Below, in pieces: positions 35,399 through 45,865 of a DNA stretch of 64,000 nucleotides. Position 1 is the stretch's first letter. The number at the start of each line of letters is the position of its first letter. The stretch is from Panax quinquefolius. Its lineage: Eukaryota > Streptophyta > Magnoliopsida > Apiales > Araliaceae. The notes beneath the pieces are model-generated. The model made no database searches. It was not told the DNA's origin and worked only from the letters and a program-made list of their open reading frames with translations. The stretch covers positions 33,473,280 through 33,537,279 of the forward strand of contig CM035173.1 of NCBI GenBank assembly GCA_020205615.1, in the 5' to 3' direction. Made by a program: the position numbers and the translations under genes.

Positions 35399-36285
35399 CT
35401 GCAAGTCGATGATGGTTTTAATAGTAAATCAATCTGGACCGAAATCGGTGGTGGTTTTAATAAGTAAATCAATACGGGCCGAAATCGGTTGTGGTTTTAA
35501 TAGTAAATCAATATGGATAGATTGGTTGTGGTTTTAATAGTAAATAAATATGGACCGTCTGTTTTAATAGTAAATCAATCTGGACCATCCGTGAATTAGT
35601 TACTATTTAGTCCATTCTCCTATAAATAGAAGCTTAATTCTTCTTTCATTCTCACCAATTCACTAAGACTCACAAGAGAAACCATAAAGAGAAAAACTAT
35701 AGAGAGTAAGAAGAAGAGTATTCTACTACTTCACTATTGGAGTATCCAGTCTTCTACTAAGGTAAGGAGTGTTATTTCTTTTGTATTCGAAAGGGGTATT
35801 ATTTCTTTCGTATTCATAAGGCATATTATTTTTCGTATTCATCCTTTAATCTGTGGGAATAACCTGTCTACCCGGATTACGTATATCGCATGACAGGTGA
35901 AAATCCATTTGCAGTTTCGTATGTTATTTCTTTTCATATTCTTAAATCTAAACTTACTATGGTAAGTATTGCTTCTATAATTCCTGAAATTAGTAGAATA
36001 TCCTTGAGTTTTGCGCTTCATCTAGTATCGTTTCGTTGGAATATTGGTCTGAACTTTCTTATTAAATTTCCATATTTTCACTCGGAGTACTATTCACTCG
36101 TTACTATTCACTTGGGTACTATTCACTCGGGGATTTGGGGTACTTTTCATGACGGGTTACAATTCATTTGTTACTATTCAATAGGAGTAATATTTATTTG
36201 GGGTACTTTTTATGACGGGTTACTATTCACTCGGGGTAATATTTATTCGAGGTACTTTGCATGACGTGGTACTATTTACAACAAG
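35399..36285 (+). repeat. Middle part of a B-family LTR (promoter and leader)
   Basis: Contains a 40-bp tandem repeat, TATA box TATAAATA at 35,621-35,628, splice-donor-like AAGGTAAGGA at 35,759-35,768, then many TACTATTCAC-type repeats (36,080-36,260). Neither LTR terminus is present. Confidence 0.7.
35410..35590 (+). repeat. 40-bp tandem repeat upstream of LTR TATA box
   Basis: About five units of GTGGTTTTAATAGTAAATCA followed by ATATGGACCGAAATCGGT (variable). The array ends about 30 bases before the TATA box, in the position of an enhancer block in U3. Within a unit ACCGAAATCGGT is itself a palindrome. Confidence 0.85.
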
Positions 36286-36341
36286 TAATATTTAATTGGT
36301 TCAGAGCACTCAAGGCTTCTAGTCCACTCTTCTACTCCTCG
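36286..36341 (-). repeat. Copia LTR fragment, left part
   Basis: The minus strand reads CGAGGAGTAGAAGAGTGGAC and GCCTTGAGTGCTCTGAACC, matching the style of SIRE/Maximus-type Ty1/copia LTRs. It joins the piece right of the solo LTR when one CCTCG copy is removed. Family assignment rests on motif style only. Confidence 0.55.
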
Positions 36342-39227
36342 TGTAAGACCCCAACTTTTATGAATAAAGATGATTTTTCTATGAATATTATTTTTGGTAT
36401 TATGGAATGAATTTGATATAATGTTATAGTTGTGGGTAGTATTTATAAATTTTTCAAAGTACGCAAGTTGTCTTATAAATATTCGATTGGTCGGGGAATA
36501 TTCTTTTTGCAGGGAATATTCATACAACGACACAATCATTGGTGGATCCCACAACGGAATTATTGTCGGATTGAGAAAACGACAAAAATATTTTATAAAT
36601 AACGTCGGAGGTGTTATTGTTAAAACTGTCGAACTACCCGATAGTAAAAGTATAGTAATACGCGTAGTTGCATAGTAGCACACGGTATTGGTTATTGATG
36701 CTTACGTAAGAAGTCACTCAGTTATATACTCGATTATTCTTACGATAATTCTTTGCATCATATCTCTCGTATTATTGATTCGATTATTGTCGATCTTATC
36801 TCGCATTATATGTTATATTATTAAATCAATAATTGAGGCGACAAAGTTATTCATATTATTAAATTGTAATATTTACAATGTTTAGAAGTTCTGTCGAGGA
36901 GAGGTTTGGTCACCTAATTGCGCGCATTCAATAGGAGAAATCCTTATTGGAAAGCCCCCTCTCTGGGAACAACTTTGGTTGTTAAATATTATGAGTTATG
37001 ATATTAATGATGGATAAGTTCGTGTTGATTAAAGATGAATTTGATAGTTCCATTGTGTTAAAATTATTTGTGTCGGTGAGAATCGACATTTATTTCGATA
37101 ATAATTGATGTCTGGAGGTTATATTGTTCAATCGAATTATTGGGGCACTTTTAGGTAGCCGGAGTACTATTCACGAGTTACTATTCATGAGTTATTATTC
37201 ACCGATTACTATTCACTCTAGTATTGTTCACTCGGGTATTTGGGTACAATATTATTCCGTGAGGAGATGTCTTTAATTTTTGAGATTGTTGGTTGAAATT
37301 ATAATAGTAAATCAATATGGATCGTTGATTTAAAGTCTTAATAGTAACTTGTCCTTCAATATTACCAAGAATTAATTGCCCTTCAGTAAATAGTAGTTGT
37401 CTCTTCAATATTACCAAGAGTTATTTGCCTCTTGATTGTTCAAGAGTTAATTACCCTTCATGAAATAGTAGTTGTCTCTTGATATTACCAAGAGTCGTTT
37501 TGACCCTTCGTTAAGACCAAGAGCCACTCTCGGTTTTTCTATAAATAGAAGCTCATTCCTTCATTATTTCTTCAATTAATTTGAAACTCTACAGAGAGAA
37601 ATTATAGAGAGAAAGAAGAAGAGTATCGCTACTTTACTACTTCTATATTCAGTTTCTTTTACGGTAAAGGGGTGTTATTCTTTCTTATTTATGAAGAGAA
37701 CTTACATTATTCCATTCTTTATTATTACGTTGGAATAACTTCAGTATATGTGGCATACCCTATACATAACTTCATGTCATGGCGTACCCTATACTTGGTG
37801 AAATCCTTATGTTATTCCATTCTTTATTATTACATTGGAATAACTATATATACCTGACATACCTATCATAACTTGTATCATGGCATACCTATACTTGGTG
37901 AAATCCTTATGTTATTCCATTCTTTATTATTTGGTTGGAATATCTTATGCATGTGTTTTTTTGGGACTGGTTCTATCTTTATTATTACTCGTTGGAATAT
38001 CACATGCGTGTGTTTTTTACAGGACTGGTTAAAATCTTTATTATTACTGTTGGAATATCACATGCGTGTGTTTTACAGGACACAGTTAGATTACTTATTA
38101 TTACATTGGAATATCCACATACATCTGCAATCTACCGCATGCATGGTGATTTCTTTTGTTATTCCATTCTTTATTATACTCGGTTGGTTAAAGTTTTGAC
38201 TTTATACTCCATGAAATTAGTGGAATATCCTTAATATTTGCGCTTCATCTAGTATCTTTTCATGGAAATATTCTTCTAAGCATTCTTGAATTTTACTCTC
38301 AAAAAAGTATCATGTTGACAATTTGGACGTTATTAGTTCTGAATAAATTAATTCTTGAACTTGTTTTATTGAATTAAGTATATCTTTGTCATCATCCTCA
38401 TGTTTTTATATTTTTTGAAAGTCATACGTGGCACTGTAGTGCATAGATGGACTTGGTATGATTATATGAGGATTATTCGGTATAATCATGGCCGTAATGT
38501 TACAAATGATGTGGTAAAAGTCCTCGTTGGCCCGTAGTGCATTGATGGACGATTGTTGGCATGATCATGACTATTGATGAATACACGAATATCCTTGGCC
38601 CATATTTGCATGGATAATTTGTGGTCGTGACCTAATGAATATCCTTGGGTAGTAGTCTGCGGGGATGATGTGGATTATTTATTGTTGAGTCTCAATTTAT
38701 AAAAATTGATGAAAACATTTTAAATCATAAAAGATAGTAGATTTTATTCTCTACTTGACTCTTTTAATGGATGGATTTGTTCAACTATGATTAAACTTGA
38801 TGTCTATTGTATTTTATCGGTTTAACATTGTTGAGGACTAATGATAATTTATTCGCATTATCTTAGTCATAATATTTCTTCTTTGGGCTAGTTGAGCTCA
38901 CCCTTTCTTCACTTTATTCTCTTGAGGAAATGAGAATATATTTGGGGACGAGTCTGAGAGCAGATTGATGGTCGGATGATAGCATTAATAGTCCTCACTA
39001 TTCTATTAAATAGTGTGATAATAAATATAATGAGGAATTTGAATTTGAGTTTGTATTGCCATGAGGACTCCATTGAGAATGAATATTATGCAGAAAGGCA
39101 ATATTCTTGTTTAAACTCTCGGTTTATGTTTTACACGATAGTTGTATAATTATGTTGTATTTGATTTTTGTACCATTTATTTGGCGACTCAAAATGGGTG
39201 ATGTATACCTATTTTGGGGGAGTCACA
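36342..39227 (+). repeat. Solo B-family LTR with TSD CCTCG
   Basis: A complete LTR from TGTAAGACCCCAAC to GGGGGAGTCACA, 2,886 bp, flanked by the perfect duplication CCTCG (36,337-36,341 and 39,228-39,232). TATA box at 37,540-37,547, donor-like ACGGTAAAGG at about 37,661, hairpin array at about 37,700-38,190, U3 hairpin AATAGGA...TCCTTATT near 36,930-36,950. Solo LTRs arise by recombination between the two LTRs of a full element. Short open frames inside are not genes. Confidence 0.92.
37700..38190 (+). repeat. Mini-hairpin array in solo LTR
   Basis: About seven units, each GTTATTCCATTCTTTATTAT then a spacer and TGGAATAAC or TGGAATATC. In transcription sense each folds as a short stem-loop. 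Same arrangement as at 55,575-56,060. Confidence 0.85.
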
Positions 39228-39232
39228 CCTCG

Positions 39233-40379
39233 AGTAGAAAATCCACTAAGAATGTCTTTATAATCTTTGAATCTCACAGATTTCTTCAAGACCAACAGTC
39301 TTGGAATTTCTTAGTTCACTTAGAACTCTTCAAGTCTAGAAGAGTTAGAATACACTTGATGGGAGTTGAGTTCTTTGGGTTATGCTACTCAGTTGCTATT
39401 AAGCATGTGTTTTAAAGAACTGAGTAGCTGAGCAAGCTTTCTTTCTAGATTGCAGAGTTGAGCATTGAGTGTTCTTCAGCTTTTCGTTGTGTACTTGTTT
39501 TCCTTCTTGCATCTGCATCTGATTTGTATATAAGGTGCCTTTGAAATATGTCCGTTTGAAGGCATCCGTTGAAACATTAATTGTATTTGACATTTACGAA
39601 AGACCGATGGTGACTTCACGGAAATCATCATTTTAGCGCCGTCTGCCCATGACCTGACAGACTATTGTCTCACCTAACACCTGAAAAGGTATTTTCAGCT
39701 GACATGTAGTACTTTTCTTAGCTTCTTCAATACGTTTCTTTGTTATATACTAAGGATGAATGTTAGGTCATTGGGATTCCCGAGAGTCTCAACGTCTATA
39801 ATATATTCCACATTTCTTGTAGTTGATTTTTCAACAAATAGACAAAGTTCGATGCTTCTGATGTAGACAGGTGGTGCACTACGATCCTAATCGTGGTGTC
39901 TTGTCACATACGTGCTTGATACAGACCGATAGAAGAGAACACTACGATTTCTCTTAAGCATTGGTAGACTACGATCTTTGATTGCTTGTTTTGCAGACTC
40001 TACGCTTCCGAGAGCAGACTACAATACTTGATTTGGCTCGGCAGGCGTTTGGACCACTCTACGATTCTGGGAGAGGCCCTCCAAAGCAAATAGACTACGA
40101 TTCTCAACACTCCACGATTCTTCCTTGGCTTATGCAAACTCTTAGCTGGCTCGACAGACTCTGTTGAAGCCTATCTATTACATATCAAAATATATCAACC
40201 TAACATCTTTGATTTTTTCTTCTATACATTCATTTACAGAATGATAAACATAAAGCACAGATCAACTTAACAATTTTGATCTATCATCTAAGTCCTTGTA
40301 CATATGTTCTTTGAAGGACTTTACATATAAGCATGATTATTTACTTTCAGCATCAAATTTAAATATGTAATACCCAACA
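39233..40379 (-). repeat. Ty1/copia (SIRE-like) LTR, main part
   Basis: The right end ATGTAATACCCAACA gives a minus-strand LTR start TGTTGGGTATTACAT. Inside, the minus strand has CAACGGATGCCTTCAAACGG and a TATA box CCTTATATAC (about 39,526-39,535) followed by a leader with AAGCTGAAGAACACTCAATG. Layout fits a copia LTR of the SIRE/Maximus group. It ends only a few dozen bases before the 5' region of the Myb/SANT-like gene. No copia coding region is present. Confidence 0.65.
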
Positions 40380-41370
40380 CATTCCTTTAGGTATTCTCTT
40401 CCAAATCTGAAAGTTATTTTTCATTCCTTTCTAAATAGGTGGGTTTATTTCCTTCCTTTCGACTTCGTTCTACTTTATCCTCTTCCCTTGATCGAACTTC
40501 TCATCATCAGCCCTACCTTCTCTTCATAATACCTTCTCTCTCTACCTTTCTCCCACAAATCGAAGAAGCAAATTAGCACAAATCTCGTTCTCACATCGAA
40601 TTGATCGAGAAAATAGCTGGAGGAGAATAAAGGTATTATCAATTTGGTTCTCTTCATCATTCTCGTTCAATATTTTCACCGATCTCGTTCTCATATCCAA
40701 TTGATCTGCATACCATAATTAGCACTTGAATCTAGCTTTCAATTCCCATAATTGGTTGTTTAAATCTAGATTTATCATTCTCGTTCTATATGTATTTGTA
40801 TATATGTTAAAGTCCTTTTATTTTCTACTTTGTCTTTTCCTTTCCATTTTCTATATGTTGATATTGTACTAGTAGTTGGACTCTCTCTATTTGATATATA
40901 CACACAAATTTGATAAACCCAAAGATCAAATTAGATTTTAGGGGAGGTGATTTGATTCCTAAACAACTGTTGTTTCATCATGTCATCATCATCATCATCA
41001 AATTTTCATTTATTATACTGTTAATTTTGTTAACGAAATTTGGATCAACAGCCACACTCAAGCTCCACCAAGATGAAGGTATGCTTGTGAATAAACATGT
41101 ACTCTTATTTTTGTTTGACAAAACAAATGGTTTGGTAGTAATTGTTTAGGTGTATTATTTATTAATTATTAATTATTTTTACCTCCACCAAAATAAAGGT
41201 AAAAACCAACTCAAACTCAATCAATGTGTGCATTGCAAATAAAAACTATATGCTCCTACATGTCTGAGAAAATAAACTAATAAACTAAGTTATATATTTG
41301 GTACTAACTATATACAAATTTGTTTCATAGACTAGTTATGACATGTGTTTATTTTTCTTATTCATTAGTT
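40380..41370 (+). other. 5' region and probable untranslated exons of the Myb/SANT-like gene
   Basis: Unique, pyrimidine-rich sequence (CTTCCTTTCGACTTCG, CTCTCTCTACCTTTCTCCC) typical of a plant 5' UTR. A donor-like AAAG|GTATTATC at about 40,631 and AAGATGAAG|GTATGCTTG at about 41,080 suggest one or two leader introns, with acceptor TTCATTAG at 41,361-41,368 just before the ATG. No clear TATA box; the copia LTR may have replaced upstream promoter sequence. Confidence 0.5.
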
Positions 41371-41727
41371 ATGGAGCCAAGTACTCAAGATTCGGAGAGA
41401 TGTGCTGGAAAGAATAAGAGAAAGTGGAGTAAAATGGAAGATAAAAAGTTAAATAAAGCTTTACTTGAGTTGGTGAATGATGGAACCCACAAGGCAGACA
41501 ATGGATTTAGGCCAAGATACTTGGTTGTTCTTGAAGATGCATTGTTTACTAAGCTTCCAGGATCGGATCTCAAGGTAAGGCCTCATATAGAGTCTCGAAT
41601 TAAGACTCTAAATAAGGAATTCATTGTTGTTTATGACATGCGCTTTGGACCTACTTCAGGCTTTGGTTGGAATGATAAGACTCATGTTGTGACTGCCCCT
41701 AGCCATGTATGGGATGCATATCTCAAG
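41371..41727 (+). pseudogene. Myb/SANT-like gene, coding exon 1
   Basis: 119 codons from ATG 41,371 to a splice donor AAG|GTAACT. It reads MEPSTQDSERCAGKNKRKWS at the start. KWSKMEDKKLNKALLELVND (from residue 18) and GFGWNDKTHVVTAPSHVWDAY near the end are marks of the plant Myb/SANT-like DNA-binding domain (Myb_DNA-bind_3 type; as in proteins related to L10-interacting MYB or transposase-associated factors). Open from start to donor, with no damage. An acceptor lies just before the ATG, so this Met was chosen over one 17 codons upstream that lies in the intron. Exact orthology cannot be told here. Confidence 0.88.
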
Positions 41728-43410
41728 GTAACTAAACAATTTACAAAATCATATACTGTGACTTTCGTATTTTAGGTAATTTTTTGGGTTGAGATATGAA
41801 ACTTGTTTACTTGAAAATGTGATGAGATTAATCTCTAGTTATTTTCTTGATTACATTGCATTGTTTCATGAAATTTAACTGTAACAATTCTGAGTTTCAT
41901 AGTAGAGAGAAGCAGTAACTGCAGCCTGCAGTGTTGAAAATTAAGCACTTTTTAGGATTGTGTTAAAATGAAAAGCAAAATTTCAACAAAAAATGTTTGA
42001 TTATTCATGCAATTTTTTTGTTGATGCTTCTTGATCTTATAAATGCATTAAGTTATCTGTCTATTTATTTTGTGGCTCCACACATTTAATAAATATGTAC
42101 ATTTTTTTGGAAGGCTCATATCATATATATGTACGTAATCTATAAATATTGGCTTAATTTGGCATTTTTGGTCATACGAATGTTATCCATAACAGTCTCA
42201 AAATAAATGCACAGTTTTAACTTTTTCGTCAAATTGACTATTTTTATAATCAATAAATATGCATATATAATTATAAATATATTTTGAAATGACAAAGATC
42301 GGATTGGGTAAACTGTATATACCACTTTAAAAATGATAAATTTAACCAAGAAAATAAAATGTGGGGAGTCATTTTAGGATGGAGGGTGTATTAGTTTGGT
42401 ACTCATATTTATTTATTTATTTATTTGTAATACAAACAATTCCCTCTTTGACCCCTTTGAAAATATATATATTTTTTTATCATGGACTCATAAGACTATT
42501 TTGCGCAATAGCATATATTCTGGAAATTTCATGAACCAAAATAAGTGATCCTGTGAATGTTTATTATTCACTGGAAATTACATGAACCAAATCAGTAATC
42601 TTGTGATTCCATAAACATCCTAAATAATTCTAAGATTTGCCTTTGCAATAAGGTTAGTTGCTTTTAGTTTAGTACTAATTGTTTGTGATGTGAGAGAATA
42701 ATTGCGGTTACTAAAGAGTGTTACTAATTTAGACAATGCTGGGGTCACTCTTCTTAACCTTAAAATTTTGCATTATTATACCTATCGTGCATATATGAAT
42801 TGGATTCATGACCTTTATGGGGTGTAATCATATATGAAACCTCATGTTTCTGTGATGTTCAATCACTTTTTTCTTTCTTTTGGAAGTTTATTCTCCATCT
42901 TATATTGTTATTTTAGATCTAATAAGATTCATTTTGGTATGGTTTTTACGTAGAAGTATATGTGATAGGGCTACATTAGAGCTTTTAAAAGTACATACAT
43001 AAGATGTTTGTTGACCTTTAAACATGACATGTTGAATAATAAGGTTGCATCATAATCTGAAGACATCATCATAACCTTTGGTCATTTATGACTACTACTT
43101 GGATCAAATTTTTAACCAAACTTGCTATCTAGAATTTCAGATCATGTTTTGATCACTTCTATGGTAATTCAAGTATTCAAGGCTCTTCTTCATCTTCAGT
43201 TTCATTGCGCAATAGTATATGTTTTTTTTTGAAATAACAACAGTGTGTAATTGGCTTGTTAAATTTATGCGGCTGGTGCATGAATTTGTATTGCATGTAT
43301 GGTTATTTCTAAAGCTTTTCTCTTGCATGAGACTGAGTTTTTTGATTGACTATTACAATTTAGCTTAAAAGTATATGCAATTTAATCTTATGTAAAACTT
43401 TGGTATGCAG
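41728..43410 (+). other. Intron of the Myb/SANT-like gene
   Basis: About 1.7 kb, AT-rich, from GTAACTAAAC to TTTGGTATGCAG. The phase is exact: exon 1 is 357 bases and exon 2 starts with a whole codon. Contains a possible Stowaway-like end (GGATGGAGGG next to TA at about 42,379-42,392) but no gene. Confidence 0.8.
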
Positions 43411-43430
43411 GTTCATGAAAAGGCTGCTAA
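43411..43430 (+). pseudogene. Myb/SANT-like gene, exon 2, first 20 bases
   Basis: Reads V-H-E-K-A-A and two bases of the next codon, continuing AYLK from exon 1 as usual in the family (AYLKVH-KA). Broken by an LTR insertion with TSD GCTAA (43,426-43,430 and 50,511-50,515). Confidence 0.88.
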
Positions 43431-45865
43431 TGTGACGCCCCCAAAATATGTATACATCACCCATCTTGAGTCGCCAGAAAATACACTACTGACAACTTCA
43501 TTTATACAACTGTCGTGCAAAATACGACAACATATATACTGTGAGTTTTAATACAAATGTATGTAACTCTCATGGTGCCTCGACCATAACCTTACAATGA
43601 TATTTTACGTAAAAGTATAGTCAAAAACTATTTTAGAAATTAAAATCTTTGGGAAGTGCTCAAGGAAACCTTCGTACATGGGAGGCCATGCGTCTAAGTT
43701 ATGATAGATATCATATGTCCACAAAATTATCCTTGGTTGACCCAATAGACCCCAAAGAAAAACGAGAAGATTACTATCATCTTCTTTTCAATAGTGAGTC
43801 TTTTCTTGACATATAACTATCTCCACATCTCCAAGTGAAAATTATATTTCAAATAAACTCAAGATCATATAGGTAGTGTTCATAGATATCTTTCGTGAGT
43901 GGATGTGCACAACCTGTCTTATGATAATACATGAGGTTGTATGTCATTAGACATCTTGTATGATAATGGCAAAACACACCTTCCAAATGTGGGTTCACCT
44001 CACCCTATTCGGTTCACCAAAATTAAATATCAAATAGCGTATACAATATGACACACTTATCTAAAGTTCTCGATAAATTTATTTCCATACTATTTAGGGA
44101 GAACCTCTCGGCATATATAGACCACCGATTCTATTTCTCTGTTATCCCCATTTCGACCCAATTCTACACTCTTATTACCCGAAAGGATTGTGAAGCAAAA
44201 AGGGTGAAACCTGATTATTTTTGCGATAAAGAATATCATGACTAAAGATAATTTACATCATCAATAGCCTTCATCGGTAATAAATCGGAGATTTAGAACA
44301 TATGGTAGATGATAAAATTTTTCAACCATAGTTCTGCAATGAACAAGCGATCCATTAGAAGAGTCAAATAGACCATAAAATTTATTATTTTCTCCACGTT
44401 AAAAGTCCACCAATAATGTTTTATCCCTGTAACATCAATCAACAGTTCCTTTCCACAATCATATGAATAACTCATAATCATAATTGTGATTCTAAATTCC
44501 TCTTCGCACCCAGGACGAAGATAATTTTCATCACCTATCTTTACCTAAAACATCAAAGATCATGGTTATACCAAATCACAATTTCTGCTCATAATCATAC
44601 TAATAAATTCATCTTTGCACAACGGCCAAATATATTCATTAACAATTCATCTTTGCACTACAGGTCAAAGACATACAACTGTATTTTCAAAGAGTCAAGT
44701 AGAGCATGATATCTACTATCTTTTACGAATTAAAAGTTTATTATCAATATTTTATCGCTGAGACTCGGCTTAATAAATAATCCACATCATCGAATCACTC
44801 CTGCACTACGGCCAAGGATATTCGTTAATATCACATCCATGAATTATCCATACACTACGGGCCAAGGATATTCATTATTATCACATCCATGAATTAATAT
44901 TTCATTGCTGAGACTCAGCTCAATAATTAATCCACATCATCGAATCATCCCTGCACTACAGGCCAATGATATTCGTTAATATCACGACCACGAATTATCT
45001 ATACACTACGAGCCAAAGATAATCGTGTGTTCATCAACGGTCATGATCATACCATAAAATAATTCATCTTTTCACCCTTGACCGAAGAGAATCCATGGCC
45101 ATAATCATACCAAACTGTCCATCAATGCACTACGGCCGATGAGGATTTTACTACATCATTTGTAACATTACGGTCGTGATTATCTTAGAATAATCCTCGG
45201 TAAATAATCATACCAATTCCATCTATACTACGTGCCATGAGATGACTTTCATCATAATATAAGCGTGAGGATAATGATGATGATATAAAGAATCAATCAA
45301 ATGAGATAATAGATAAATATTAAACATTTATAATACAATTTATCAAAGATTCAATAATAACCAAATGTTATCAATCGCTTAATAATCCCATAATCTAATA
45401 TCATTAATATTATAATAATATTTTAATCATTTCTTAAACTTATAAATAATTTATCTTAATTGTTTACACTTTACTAATTAATGCATTTAATCATCCTAAA
45501 ATGTTAAACTCATAAGATTTTATCATCAATAACCAAAACTCTCATCACAAATCTGCATATACCTTATATAGGATTTCCAAGCCATAAATCCTATTTTTCA
45601 ATTTTGTTACTTCACATAACATATTTAATTCATTTACTCATAAATAGTTCATTTTCATGAAAAATACCAAATCAATCTCAAAAATATTTTTTTTTCTTGG
45701 ATTTAGTATAACATAGTCCCATATTGAACATATATTTTTCTCAGAATTTTTAAAATTCATTTACTATTTTTCATATGGCTAAAACTGTCGAATATTTAGA
45801 CATTTATCATAAATTGTACTTTTGTCCAAAAATTTCAAAATTTACAGGATATACTCCTGTTATAT

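Noticed and set aside
35890..36264. A 124-residue frame on the + strand
   Set aside because: It is formed by the TACTATTCAC repeats and LTR leader; related LTRs have stops there.
40910..41149. A 79-residue frame with a hydrophobic stretch upstream of the Myb/SANT-like gene
   Set aside because: It runs across a probable splice donor in the 5' leader and shows no domain; more likely untranslated exon and intron.
42140..42392. Possible Stowaway MITE in the intron, with GGATGGAGGG next to TA
   Set aside because: Only one end resembles a Stowaway terminus and no matching left terminal repeat was found, so it is only mentioned in the intron entry.
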